64,000 nt of DNA from Berberis thunbergii (GCA_003290165.1 QNQO01006953.1:124001-188000), one strand, 5' to 3'. Positions 22,189 to 32,902 are shown, numbered from the stretch's first letter. Notes: generated from the sequence alone by a model not told the origin. Translations and numbers: made by a program.

Positions 22189-22866
22189 TCAGCTTGGATA
22201 TGAATTCTGTCGGTTGTAGAAGGGTATACATATTCTCTTTGCTGATAATTTTCTAACCCACCTTGCTATCAACGGTACAGACAATGGAAAAATGCCAGAA
22301 ATGGCTTGAAACAAGATCAATACTACACTACCTTGACATTCAATACTAGCTATGGAGATGTTATAATTAGACATCATAGTTTCTGAGGCATACTTGAAGC
22401 ACCAACCTCAAAAGGAATCCATATGTTAGGATACGTATCATGAAAAGAGAGAGGGGATGTCCTAAAGAGTTGAAGAAAAAGAATAATCCAAAGAATACTA
22501 CATCAGTATCACTTAAAATTGCATTCCCTGCCATGTGTGCCTTTGTGGTAACATTGGTGCCATTGATGGTACGATCATGCCACATATCCCCGGTGAGCTG
22601 AGCCCTGCTTGGTATGTCACTGTTGCATTTAGTACTATTATGACCAAAAGGTAGCCTCGTGCACTACTTGGTAAATCTCTACCCTTTTGAAATTTGAAGT
22701 ACTCTACTATGTGGTCAAATGAAGCTCTAGACGAGTTTGTCGTGTTATTTGGGAGAGTTCCAGTTTTAGCTAGTTCTGAGTTCACTTCATGCATTCTCCT
22801 AACTCCTTTGCATCGAAGTATCTCCTCAATTTCTCTATCCCCTGCATTACCTGGAAACAACAACAA
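22189..22866 (-). pseudogene. captured fragment: PGG-domain (ankyrin family) protein
   Basis: Minus strand, three frames. First SSARGYLLVIIVLNATVTYQ followed by AGLSSPG, the PGG-domain start (R..LLVVA.LIATVTFQAGL.PPGG). After a frameshift near 22585, HMAGNAILSDTDVVFFGLFF then FFNSLGHPLSLFMIRIL, the first two membrane helices. After a second shift near 22377, SVVLILFQAISGIFPLSVPL, a third helix. Upstream, FDHIVEYFKFQKGRD precedes the domain as in the family, and TTGTTTCCAG could be the acceptor. Ankyrin repeats are absent. It lies antisense to the transposon genes. Confidence 0.75.
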
Positions 22867-23072
22867 GAGATCAAGAACAGTTAGTCTGTGATTAAAAAAA
22901 ACTTATTAAATATAACATTAGTATTAGTATCAAAAACTTGTTTATAAAGTCTATGTGTATGGGTTGAACCTGTTTACCTTTCTTAGTTTTGTGACTTATG
23001 TTCATTTGGTAATTGATATCTATTAGTATATGTTTCTCTTGCTTTTGATAATTGATAGGTTTTCTTTGTAGG

Positions 23073-24087
23073 TATGGCATCCAAATTACAATGGAGTGAT
23101 TCGATGGATTTGGTTTTGATTAGAACATTAGTGGATGAGAGTAATACCGGAGGAAAAAAAAAAATAATGGGTGGAAGTCAAGCGCACTAGAGCGCGTGGT
23201 GGAAGAAATTAAGAAATCTCACAATATGGTAATTACCCACGATCATGTCCGGTCAAGGCTGAAGACCTTCAAGAAGCAATATTTGGCAGTCCGAGAAGTT
23301 CACAAGCAAAGTGGGTTTGGATTCGACTATAGTAGCGGACTCATCACTGCAGACAACGAAGTGTGGGAAGACTATGTTGCGGTAAGCTTTCTTAAGCATT
23401 GTTCAATATGGTTTGGTATGACCTCATGCGAGTTATTTTTCAATGTCATTGAGAATGCTAGTTAGAATTTATTGAGAATGTTAGTTTTCTAATCTTTATT
23501 GAAAACTTTTCTCCAACTATTTTTATTTTGTTGATTGTTCTAATCTTTTTGTTAAATTAGATTGTTTTCTCAATTATATTTCTTAACATTGTTTAGGCAC
23601 ACAAGGAAGTAAAAAAAGTTCGTGGAAAATCTTTCCATACTATGGCGACCTTGCAATCATCATAGGAAATGATCAAGCAACTGGCGATCGCTGTATAGCA
23701 AGTCGTGATGATGACAATGTACTCATGGTTGAAGCAAGTGAAAGTGTCCACACAGACATTGGAGACAGGGAAGATGTTGCCTCGGGTTCTACTACATCGT
23801 CTCGCAAACGCAAGCGAACGTGTGACAACGATGATCCCGAGTTTGCTAAAGCCATATCGAGTATATGCAAGGCATTTGAGCAAGCGAGTGCTATGCCTAT
23901 ACGATTGGAAACTTTCCCTTGACAAGAAGTTGAGAAGGCTGTAAGGGTGGTTTCTGGACTTACCGAACGTCAAATTTTAATAGTCATGAGAAAGTTCAAT
24001 GGGAACGTAGAGCATGGTACTTTCTTTTTTGGATTGACCGAAAAAACAAGGGAGGGTTGGGTTCTTGCAGAGTTGGAGGATAATTAG
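23073..24087 (+). pseudogene. Myb/SANT-like protein of the PIF element
   Basis: The DNA-binding partner needed by Harbinger transposases. ATG at 23073 gives MASKLQWSDSMDLVLIRTLV, the Myb/SANT-like trihelix start (W...MD..L...L). A run of eleven A (about 23155) shifts the frame. It continues with ALERVVEEIKKSHNMVITHD, VRSRLKTFKKQYLAVREVH and EVWEDYVA. An intron with GT..AG at about 23382-23597 follows. The second exon has a frame loss near 23630, then the usual ..YGDLAIIIGNDQATG, an acidic Ser-rich linker, SSRKRKRTCDN, a stop (TGA) after LETFP, and the C-terminal EVEKAVRVVSGLTERQ block. Non-functional. Confidence 0.85.
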
Positions 24088-24948
24088 TTTGGAGCAAAAG
24101 TAATTGGCTTCTTGTCTTTAATCCTTTTTATGTGTTTTGATTAGTAATCAAGGAGTTAGAAAGTTTGGATTTTTTTAATTGGTGTTTGGGAGTATGTGGT
24201 TTAGGACTTGTTATGTTTATGCAGTTAACATGATTTCATTTTGAAAATTTTAGTCAAAATATATATTGCTAAATTTTTTTATTAGAATTTTGAATACCAG
24301 TATTGAACGTTGATTTCTCATTGAAAGATTTAAGCAGACGTCGAGTTTAAAATTATACTGTAAGGATGTTTTGCAGGAAGCAAAATCAAAAACATATTCT
24401 AGTTTATATATAAAAGTAGAATTGTGGGATCTTCAAAATGAAAAAAAAAAAAAAACCCATGATTAGTTTTGGGCAACCAAATACTCACAATAGGAATTTG
24501 AATCAAAGTTGGTCAAGTCCATGGCATCCCATGCCATGGAATGAGATTTCAATTTCCACCTAGAATTCCATGCAACCAAACACACCCTAAGGGCATGTTT
24601 GGTTACCCCTTTGACCATTTTAATGTAATGGCTATTACAATGGTCAACTACATTCCTTTGTTTGGTGAAACAAAAATTCATTGTAATGGTAATCTCCATT
24701 ACAGATTTGGTTGTAATGGCCATTCCTACCTCTCCCCCTATGAATGGCCATTACCATTCCCATTGTAATGGTCAAAGTTACCTAATGACCATTTTTACCC
24801 TCCTCACCTAGGGATGGCAGTGGGGTGGATTTTCACGGATATCCGCCCCACCAAAACCGAATGGGGTGGTTTTGGATATGCACAAATGGTTTTCGGGGCG
24901 ATTTTGGGGATTCAAACAATATCCATCACGTATATCCGTTTATGTATA

Positions 24949-25120
24949 TATTTCAAAGCCCATTTCATTATTTCAAAGCCCATCTTATATCAACTCTCAT
25001 TTCATTATTTCAAACATCAACTTTCATTTCATTATTTCAAAAAGCCCATTTCATTATTTCAAAGCCCATCTTATATCAACTCTCATTTCATTATTTCAAA
25101 AACCCATATAATTATTATTT
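24949..25120 (+). repeat. tandem repeat in the hAT element
   Basis: TTTCATTATTTCAAA recurs at least six times, separated by GCCCATCTTATATCAACTCT-type spacers. A block of about 75 bp is itself repeated. Confidence 0.85.
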
Positions 25121-25436
25121 CAAAGCTCATATCAATTTCAAGCCTAAGAAGTTAAGGATTGAGAAAACTTTCTCAAACAGTCAAACTCTCAAATATCTTC
25201 AACAGATAGAGAACTCGATACTTTTCTTCAATAGAGAAAACTCTCTCAAATATCACATTTTCTTCAATAGAGAAAAAAAAGAACTCGATACTTCTTTTTC
25301 TTCATAGATGGATTGTTGTTTTCAATCTTCTTCTTCACATATCTTCTTCTTCTTCATCGCAAATCTTCTTTTTCACATATGTTCTTCTTCTTCTTCCTTC
25401 ACAAATCTTCTTCTTCATAGATCTTCTTCACCACAA

Positions 25437-25790
25437 TCTCCCTCACAGATCTGTCATCGTCATATCGCTCCATCACAGATCTCGGCTCCTGGCTCCATCA
25501 GCGATCCATCACAAATCTCGGCCCCATCAGAGATCCATCACAGATCTCGGCTCCATCAGATCTCATCACAGATCTCGTCATTGTTCTAGATCGGATGTTA
25601 GATCTCGGCTCCATCACAAATCTTCATCAGCGATCCATCACGGATCTCGGCTCCATCAGAGATCCATCACAGATCTCGGCTCCATCAGATCTCCATCACA
25701 GATCTCGTTATGTGACAGATCTCCATCAGATCTCGGCTCCATCAGATCTCCATCACAGATCTCGTTATGTGATCGATCTGATGTTATGTG
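25437..25790 (+). repeat. minisatellite in the hAT element
   Basis: About a dozen imperfect copies of a unit of roughly 25 bp built from CAGATCTCGGCTCCATCAGA and GATCCATCA variants. It stays open in two frames (residues of the type SQISAPSEIHHRSR) only because the unit lacks stops. I do not regard it as a gene. Confidence 0.88.
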
Positions 25791-26240
25791 ATTTCCATTG
25801 TTTGTAATCGATCATTCTACTGTTATGTGATTTCCATTGTTTGTAATCATTCTGCTATCATGTGAATAAAGCATAAAACAAGGTTTTTTTTTTAATATAT
25901 ATAACGGATATTTGGGCGGGGCGGATATCCGCAAATCCATCCAGAGTGGGGATGGGTTTTAAAGTTTTGTATAAACGGATATTCGGGGCGAATTTGGGGA
26001 TCCGCAATCTCCAGCGGGGCGGGGATGGATTTGCCAAAATTCGCCCCAATCCGCCCCGTTGCCATCCCTATCCTCACCCCCCCCCCATTTTAACTAAGTG
26101 AGGGTATTTTTAAAAATAAGTTTTACATTACCACCTTACCATTTTAAAAGTATACCAAACATACATATTCCCATTACTATTCTCATTCCCATCACTATTA
26201 TCATTTTCATTCTCATTCTATCGAGTAACCAAACGAGCCC

Positions 26241-26822
26241 TAAGAGTTAAAGCCATTCCAACAGAAGTCAAGAACCAAGAAAATGCATTTATGAGATAAC
26301 AGGAGATAGTGACACTTATGCATTGTGTTAATTTAGTTATATTTATCCTATTAAGACCTTTTTTGGAGTCATTTGAGCGTCGGAAACAGAATGAAGTGTT
26401 GTTTGAAGTTGAGTGTCTGTGCAAATAATTTTAATTTCGTTGTGAAAAGGAAAAAAGGCCTCAAATTGTCCAAACAAATTGGAAATCATATTAGATGTTA
26501 AAGCTGAAAAATAGCAAGTTCCAAATGAATCCCGAAACTAACATCACAGGGATCACTCCTATGAGTGGTATTTGATTAAGATTGGGGTCCAGGTGCTTTT
26601 GGCAGAATGGCGGAATGGAAATAAACTTTCACTGAGCCACTTTAACCTCACTCTATTTTGTCCTCTGTTCCTCCCTAATATAATCCCTCCTTTTTCCGGA
26701 CTTCCTACCATACCATCGATCATCATGGAAGTAGAAAGATTATTCTGTTTCTCAATGCAAACAATTTCTTCCAAACGGCATGCCACTTTTCTTTCTATGC
26801 TCTGTACTTCTTTGGGGCACAA
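26241..26822 (-). pseudogene. LINE start of endonuclease and upstream part
   Basis: Minus strand 26241-26424 ends AFSWFLTSVGMALTLR, which has the layout of the LINE endonuclease start (I.SWN.RG.G...T.R.L). The domain continues as LNNLLKELNPD at 17010, across the two PIF elements. The stretch 26559-26822 on the same strand is an open frame of 87 residues; it could be the linker or ORF1 end of the LINE, but I do not recognise it. Confidence 0.5.
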
Positions 26823-26824
26823 CT

Positions 26825-26990
26825 GCTGTGGCTAAGAAGTACCACCTTGTTAGCTGGGACATGGTGTGAAACCAAATGCGTAAGGAAAGGAGGTCTGACA
26901 ATTGGGAGAGTGAAAATTTTCAATTGGGCACTTGTGTCAAAAACGGTTGTGGCAATTTGGTTTACAGGAACAAGTGTTAATACCAAACGA
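26825..26990 (+). pseudogene. LINE ORF2 thumb-region fragment
   Basis: Plus strand: KKYHLVSWDMV, a stop, then after a shift RKGGLTIGRVKIFNWALVSK. This is the plant LINE block K.HLV.W..VC.PK..GGLGIR....N.ALL.KW. Opposite strand to the LINE ending at 26822. Confidence 0.6.
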
Positions 26991-27784
26991 ATAATGTCTG
27001 TAATAAATAATCATACAATGAAATGGAACAATCATTTTTTTTTTATTGGGGAAAAGCACATGACCTGGCTGTATACTCTGGTAATCTGGTTGAACCAATT
27101 TGTCTTCATCCTCATCTTCAACACAGATAGGGAGCGAGTGTCAGAATATAGAAATAAACTTAATTTCATCAAACACCTTCCATTCCAGACTTCATTTTCC
27201 TACTGTCCTCCATTCTCCATTTGCTTTCATTTGGGCACGTCAAAACAATTTCTTCTCAAATAAGTTCACTTCACTTCAATTGACTTATGGGTCCTTCTCC
27301 TTCAAAACCCCACCCATTATCATTTTAGTCTCTACCATAGGTTACATAAGGAGCATAAACATCAGAGGTCTCTTGGATGAGACCAAATATTTCAGATCTT
27401 TTTATTCTCTTTGACCATGCCAACTGATGGACTTGCCCTGAATCCTCATGATCGTATTATAAACTTTGAAATGATAGACTTGTTGAAGAAAGAATAATGG
27501 TAGTATTGCTCATCATCATGAGAGATATAACTGTAGTCAGATCAAAATAAGCCCGACGGGGAACTAAGCTAAATGAACTCCCACTAAAAACTTCTCAACT
27601 CCTATAAATGGTTCCTACATGCCAAGTGTGAATTTTGCTTGTACCATTTGGATCTGCTCCAAATATATATATATATATACATTGGGGTCATGAGCATTTT
27701 TCCAAGAGGTAATCAAGGATTTTGTTTGCTCTTTACATTCGGCCTGAGTTTCATTCTAGGAAAAAACAAGGCTGTGGGGGACCA
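26991..27784. other. non-coding stretch
   Basis: No gene seen. It holds an AT microsatellite at about 27665-27680 and short T runs. Confidence 0.4.
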
Positions 27785-28060
27785 GCCCACTGACTCCATT
27801 GCTACCTGAATTGAACAAATAATGTGCAACTTCTTACGGGAGACCAGTCCTACTACTAAGAAATTCCACTTTCTTACTTGAAAAATAGTGCATCATCCCA
27901 AAGCAAGTAGTGGGCTTAGCATCTATAGACTAAAGAATTTAACAAGGCTTTGCTCATCAAATGGCTTTGGAGAGTGCCAGGGAAGCCTCTGCTCTTTGAG
28001 ACAAATCATGGTTTGGTGACTCCCACATCGTTATTTTGAGGTTCAGAATGTGGAATAGCT
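27785..28060 (+). pseudogene. LINE ORF2 thumb-region fragment, second copy
   Basis: Plus strand in shifting frames: IEQIMCNFL, TKKFHFLT, then GLSIYRLKNFNKALLIKWLW with RVPGKPLLFE. This is again the block ..F.W.G....K.H...W..VC.PK..GGLGI..L..FN.ALL.KWLWR. It lies just upstream of the RT start of another LINE copy, out of natural order, so it is a separate insertion or a rearrangement. Confidence 0.7.
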
Positions 28061-28125
28061 AGCTTTATCTAAGGAATGAACTATTTCATTTTGAACTATT
28101 ACTTGTGATGTAAAACTAATCAATA

Positions 28126-31100
28126 AGAGCCGATCCGGATATCATCTCCTTGTTCAATCAGGTTATCTCGATTGTTGATAATGAAGCTCTTAGGGCTGTT
28201 CCATCTGACTCAGAAATCCAAGTAGTTGATGATACTGAAGCTCTTACGGCTGTTCCATCCGACTCAGAAATCCAAGCAATTGTTTTTTTACACGGGTAGT
28301 CATAAGGCCCCTGAATCGGATGGTTTTCATGCCTTCTTTTTTCAGTACTACTGGGATATTGTGAAATCTGATGTCTTGGAAATGGTAAAAAAATTTAGCA
28401 CCAGTCAAACTGGACCCCAAGCTCAACAAGACTTTTGTAGCTCTTATTATAAAAGTCAACAACCCTGTCACTTCTGACAAAGTTAGATCTATAGGGTTGT
28501 GCAATGTGATCTACAAAGTTATCTCAAAAATCCTTTCTAACCGCCTCAAACCCCTTCTTGAACATATTATCTCTCCTAACCAATGAGTTTTTTTTACATG
28601 GTCGCTTTATAGCAGATAATGTCAATCTTGTCCGAGAGATATTTTTTCACATGAAGCACCACCGTACGAAAAAACAAGGTTGGATGGTGATCAAAATTGA
28701 CATTGAAAAAGCCTATGATAGAGTGGAATGAATGTTTCTCTCAGATCTTATCACAATTAGGCTTCTGGGATGACTGAATACAATTGATCAATCAATGTAT
28801 CTCCACCCCTACTCTTCAGGTTTTACTGAATGGATCTCCTTTATCTTCGATCAAACCATTGAGAGGTCTCAGACAAGGAAATGCATTATCACCATATCTT
28901 TTCATTCTTGTCTCGGAAGCCCTTTCTCAGCTTCTGGCCAAAGCCGAGTTTGAGGATCTCATCGAAGGTATTAAAATCAAACGACACTCCCCCCTATTAG
29001 TCACATGCTCTATGCAGATGATCTCATGATTTTCTGACGAGCTTCCCTAGTTGAGGCCCATGTTAAAAATATATTTCACAAATATTGTCTAGCTTCTGGT
29101 CAAGGGGTTAATTTTGATAAATCATATGTGTTCTATGGTTCTAATGTTCATCCTAGACACTCTAAGATGATTAATAGGATATTGAGCTCAAAATTTTACA
29201 TTCCGAAGGACAAATATCTTGGAACCCCTCTCATTCTCTCAAAAAAAGAAACCCAGTGATTTCCAATTCATGCTTGACAAAGTTAACACAAAACTTTCAA
29301 GTTGGAAATCTAAAGCTTTCCCAAGCGAGTAGAACTACTATGATCAAGGCAGTCTTAAATTTGATTCCAATTTATACTATGCAAACTTTTCTCTCACCGT
29401 GCACTATCACCTCAAAGCTTGACAACCTAGCTAGAAATATTTTGTGGAACGGTAAGGCTGATAGCCACGCCAAGCATATGTGTACCTTTTTTTTTATCAC
29501 CTCAAAGCTTGACAACCTAGCTAGAAAGTTTTTGTGGAATGGTAAGGCTGATAGCCACACCAAGCATATGTGTACCTTTTTTTTATCCCTTAACTCCTCC
29601 CACGCCAAGCATATGTGTACCTGGGATTGCATCTCGAAACCAAAATTCCTTGAAGGTCTCAATATTCCTCCTAGCATGAACAAGAATTTCACCTTGATGG
29701 CAAAAAAAATATGTGGCTTGCACTTTCAAACCTTAACAATGAATCTTCGTGTGCTTCAACTCAAAGCTCTCTATTTCAATCATAAGTGTCTTTTCCAATT
29801 ATCCATAGCCCCATCTCTAGCTTCCTTTAGCCGGAGGGGCAATTTCTCTACCCTGGCAAATATAAAACACCAAATCTTGTGGCAAAATCTTTGGTACGAT
29901 TGTTGGGTTAAAACAAGATTCATTATTGCAGACTTTTTTCGGATACAAAAATTCCTAGTTGGCCCAATTCTATTTGTGACCTATGGATTCCTCACCCAGG
30001 CCAACAACTCCTCTGGAATTTTGAACTGCTTAATGTTTTTTTCCGGAGTCTGTGGCATTAGATATCCAAATATTCAGATCCGCTCCTCGGAATCCCCAAT
30101 CAATTGACCTGGATGATAAAAATGACACATTTTCAATCAAAAGTGCGATGAAAACCTTATTTTCTGACATTTCTAAAAGCTCCCCTACTCCTTTTTTTTT
30201 GTCCTGGATAAAAAAGATTCTCCAAGAGATGTGGAAAATCAAGGCCCCCCATCGGCTTTATTCCTTTTTTGGAAAATTGGTAAAGGCATACTCCCCACCA
30301 TGACCAATCTAGTCAAACTTCACACTCCTATAGAGGACTCATGCATTTTTTGCAATAACCACACCGAGGATGTTGTTCATGTTTTCTTCGGATGCCCGAT
30401 TATCAATCTTCTATGGATAATTTCCCCTATCCCCATTGATTGGCTCAATAAAAACTTTAGGAGCCCCACTATCATTACTCTCCTCACATTTATGTGAGAT
30501 ACAACCAAGGCCCACCCCACTGCTAGAAATGTCCTGCTATCTCAGTTTGCGGCGGTTCTCAAAGTCATTTGGCAACTCAGACATGACTGCATTTTCAGGA
30601 AATCCAAATTCGAAGCCCATATTTTTCTCGCTGCTTTTAAACTAACCTGAAATGCGTGGACAAGCAATGGTTTTGCGCTCCTAATAGTTTGATAAACCAC
30701 AACTCTACACAACCTCTTTTAGTCCACTCGATCACGGAACAAGTCATTAGTGATTCTCGTCATGTCCCCTAAGATAATAGGACCCCCAACATCCTCCCTA
30801 TGAACCCAGTCAAAGACACTTTTAATAGCCACAATCAACTGATCCAGGCCCAACTCCTTTCTGTCTAAAATCACAACCATCACACTAAATCCCTCTTTGC
30901 CGATCCCCTTCTTGATATCCTTGAACTTGACACTATCTTAGTCACCTACGATGCCAGTTTTTTTGTTTGTTCACAGTAAGAAGCATTAGGGTTTTTGCAA
31001 CTACTTTACAAGGCCAAGTGCTTGCTCGAGTAATGGATCCTATTACCAGGGAAGTTCTTGACAGTACAATGACAGAATGTCTTGCGGGGAAGGCAATTTT

Positions 31101-31400
31101 GATGCTAATTCAGGTTCGACAATGGAGGGCAGGTCTTTTCTAGGAGATTCGGAGATCCTCAACTTTATCTTACAAGAATCACATATGGACTCAAAAACAA
31201 GAATGAACTGGGCATGGAGGCCTATAATTAGTAATATTAGAAAATTGTTGGCTTTAAACAAATTGTGGTTTTGTAAGTTTATTAAATGAGAACTCAACTA
31301 TGAGGCTCACCATCTAGCTATTACTGCTGGATACCAACATTGTACTTGATGCAGTCAATTTTTGCTTCCTTCTTTGACCTGGACCTGCAAACATGCTGAC
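28126..31400 (+). pseudogene. LINE ORF2: reverse transcriptase to RNase H
   Basis: Plus strand, many frameshifts. In order: ADPDIISLFNQVIS; EALRAVPSDSEIQ in two tandem copies (28172-28283); SHKAPESDGFHAFFFQYYWD; KTRLDGDQN-frame shift, then IKIDIEKAYDRVEW; GLRQGNALSPYLFILVSEAL (28860-28930); the YADD motif, decayed (near 29015); GQGVNFDKS; the thumb region with a 93-bp duplication (29404-29600); a zf-RVT region with WKIKAPHRLYSFF and CIFCNN..H..HVFFGCP (30230-30410); and RNase H with STMTECLAGKAILMLIQVRQ, WRAGLFLGDSEILNFILQ and NYEAHHLA (31060-31330). The 3' end continues at 32035. No endonuclease lies upstream, so the copy is 5'-truncated. Confidence 0.9.
29404..29612 (+). repeat. 93-bp tandem duplication inside the LINE
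   Basis: ATCACCTCAAAGCTTGACAAC through to ATGTGTACCTTTTTT occurs twice in succession. A third partial copy, CACGCCAAGCATATGTGTACC, occurs at about 29599. The unit keeps the frame, so the encoded block LDNLARNILWNGKADSHAKH is repeated. Confidence 0.9.
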
Positions 31401-31416
31401 CTGCACAAGGAATGCA

Positions 31417-32034
31417 TGTGAGCCATGGACCACCGTTGTGGTAGCCTTTGTCACTCCGATACTAAAGCCATACACAGATATGAAGAAGGCGTAATGTTGT
31501 ATACATGGAATTCATAGCGTACCTTAGTTTACCAACATTATGTCTTATTTATAGTGTTGGAGTCCTGGTTCGATCAGACCATCGATGATGTAGATTTAGG
31601 GAAGAAGATCTTTGTGGAGATCCTTCTCTAATTAGGAGTCGTGTTGTAAAGTGGAGTTTCCCTGTTAGCCTTGTGCTCCTAGATTCGCAGGAGGTAGTTT
31701 TCGTTTCGAGAATCGTCCATAGATAAAAAAATTCTCCATGTGTGTTATATACTTTGGAATTTGCTTCCTAGTTAGGAGCAAAAAGCTACTGTAATTGCCC
31801 GTCCAAAACTGATCCTCGAGATACTTTTCTTAGCAAGGCTTACAGGTATTGAGGATGACTGTGAGACACGTGGGCTTAGCAGGCTGTAAGAATTCTAACA
31901 GACCGCATTGGGCGGGCTTAGAACCGCTTGGGCCAGATCAGTGTTGGGATGACGCTAGGGCCTATCATTCTTCGAGATCATCATGACATGTGTACAGAGG
32001 AGAAACCGTTTTGGTGTATTATTAATACTCAACA
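31417..32034 (-). repeat. solo LTR inserted in the LINE (pair with 54.8 kb)
   Basis: About 618 bp, aligning end to end with 54837-55453. On the minus strand it starts TGTTGAGTATTAATAATAC and ends CCATGGCTCACA. A minus-strand TATA box (CACTATAAATAAGACAT) lies at about 31542-31558. No coding sequence. LINE sequence lies on both sides (RNase H to about 31400, 3' tail from 32035), so this is an insertion. A clean target duplication is not visible, so the ends are approximate. Confidence 0.8.
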
Positions 32035-32084
32035 GTTTTAACATAGATACATATATCTATGCTATATGCTTTCATAAAAAAAAA
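32035..32084 (+). other. LINE 3' end with poly(A) tail
   Basis: CTATGCTATATGCTTTCATA followed by a run of A (32076-32084). The same wording ends the LINE piece in the IGPS intron (TATGCTATATGCTTTTAAC and A run, 38680-38714). It is the tail of the LINE at 28.1-31.4 kb, separated from it by the solo LTR. Confidence 0.75.
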
Positions 32085-32479
32085 CTTTACATGGAATTAT
32101 TCTATTCAAATTTTATTCTCAGTTGTGTTTGTTTTGGTCTTGAACAATTCTCGATTCTGTAAGTGCTACTAGGAATTTCAGTCTGATAAAAATCTCATAG
32201 AACTGACCAAGCTCAAACTTACATAGGTGATCGCTTCTATAAAAAGTATCTTACAATACCTCACTTGCCTTGTGCAAGATATAGACGTCATTAAAAACAG
32301 TGTATCATTGTTTATCCTTTTGATCACAATAGGTTTGCACTAGGTGCTTCATAGGATTGGAAAGAATATTATATTATTAAGTGTTTAACAATGAATTATC
32401 CATCACTAGTTTTCCTTTTAAAATAAGTTCATGGGATCTCCAATTGCTTAGTAAGGTTTCTAAAAATTTGATGATGCCA

Positions 32480-32902
32480 TTATGTTTCTTCCCCAGTCTT
32501 ATCTAAAACTATGAGCTTAGATTCCATTGTGGATCTAGCTATACACGTTTGTTTAAAAGAATTCCAGGATACGACAACACCTGCCATAGTAAACACGTAA
32601 CCACTAGTGAATTTTTCTGATTTAGAATCAGAAATCCAATTTGCATCACTGTATCCCTCAAGGACACTAGGATATCTACCATAGTGCAACACATATTTTA
32701 ATGTATTTTTCAAATATCCTAAAATCTTAAGCAAAACATGCCAGTGATCTTTACTTGGTTTACAAGTATATCTGCTTAGTCTGTTCACAACATAAGCTAT
32801 ATCAAGTCTCGTACATTTCATCATATACATTAAACTTCCTATAATGCGAGAGTACTCAAGCTGTGAAACACTTGGAACTGTATGGTTTGAACTTGATTCC
32901 AT
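32480..32902 (-). pseudogene. copia RNase H
   Basis: 140 residues without a stop: [56 protein letters not shown] and [21 protein letters not shown] in YSDANW and E in TMESKL are catalytic-type acids of copia RNase H (usually D of GYSDADW and E of AEAEY). It is the C-terminal part of Pol; a frameshift separates it from the RT at 32954. Confidence 0.9.

Larger units (their letters stand above)
17011..24587 (+). mobile_element. PIF/Harbinger transposon carrying host gene fragments
   Basis: 7.58 kb. Terminal inverted repeats: left GTGTGTGTTTGGTTGCA.CC, right (reversed) GGGTGTGTTTGGTTGCATGG. It is flanked by TTA (17008-17010) and TAA (24588-24590), the 3-bp TWA target type of this superfamily, with one difference. 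It encodes both proteins of an autonomous Harbinger element: a DDE transposase (19660-20912) and a Myb/SANT-like partner (23073-24087). Both are broken by frameshifts. Between the two genes lie pieces resembling exons of three unrelated host genes (21103-21222, 21568-21678, 22189-22866). It is inserted in the LINE endonuclease region. Confidence 0.9.
24809..26070. mobile_element. non-autonomous hAT element nested in the PIF element
   Basis: 1,262 bp with terminal repeats TAGGGATGGCAGTGGGGTGG and (right, reversed) TAGGGATGGCAACGGGGCGG. It is flanked by a perfect 8-bp duplication, TCCTCACC, at 24801-24808 and 26071-26078, the hAT hallmark. Both ends extend into GC-rich GGATATCCGC sub-terminal repeats in opposite orientation. 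It has no transposase. The middle consists of two tandem-repeat arrays (24949-25120 and 25437-25790). Confidence 0.93.
24591..26240. mobile_element. non-autonomous PIF/Harbinger element
   Basis: 1.65 kb. Left end GGGCATGTTTGGTTACCCC, right end (reversed) GGGCTCGTTTGGTTACTCG, flanked by TAA on both sides (24588-24590, 26241-26243). The left TAA is also the right flank of the previous PIF element, so the two abut. Its own sequence consists of GTAATGG..ATTACA words at both ends and carries no gene. Most of its interior is a nested hAT element. Confidence 0.88.

Noticed and set aside
24814..25307. Open frames of 113-160 residues in the hAT element
   Set aside because: They consist of tandem repeats that happen to lack stops, with no conserved domain.
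31340..31420. A DC1 zinc-finger piece (WTCKHADLHKEC)
   Set aside because: Only a dozen residues resemble the motif, the last codons belong to the LTR repeat also found at 54.8 kb, and a stop follows at once.
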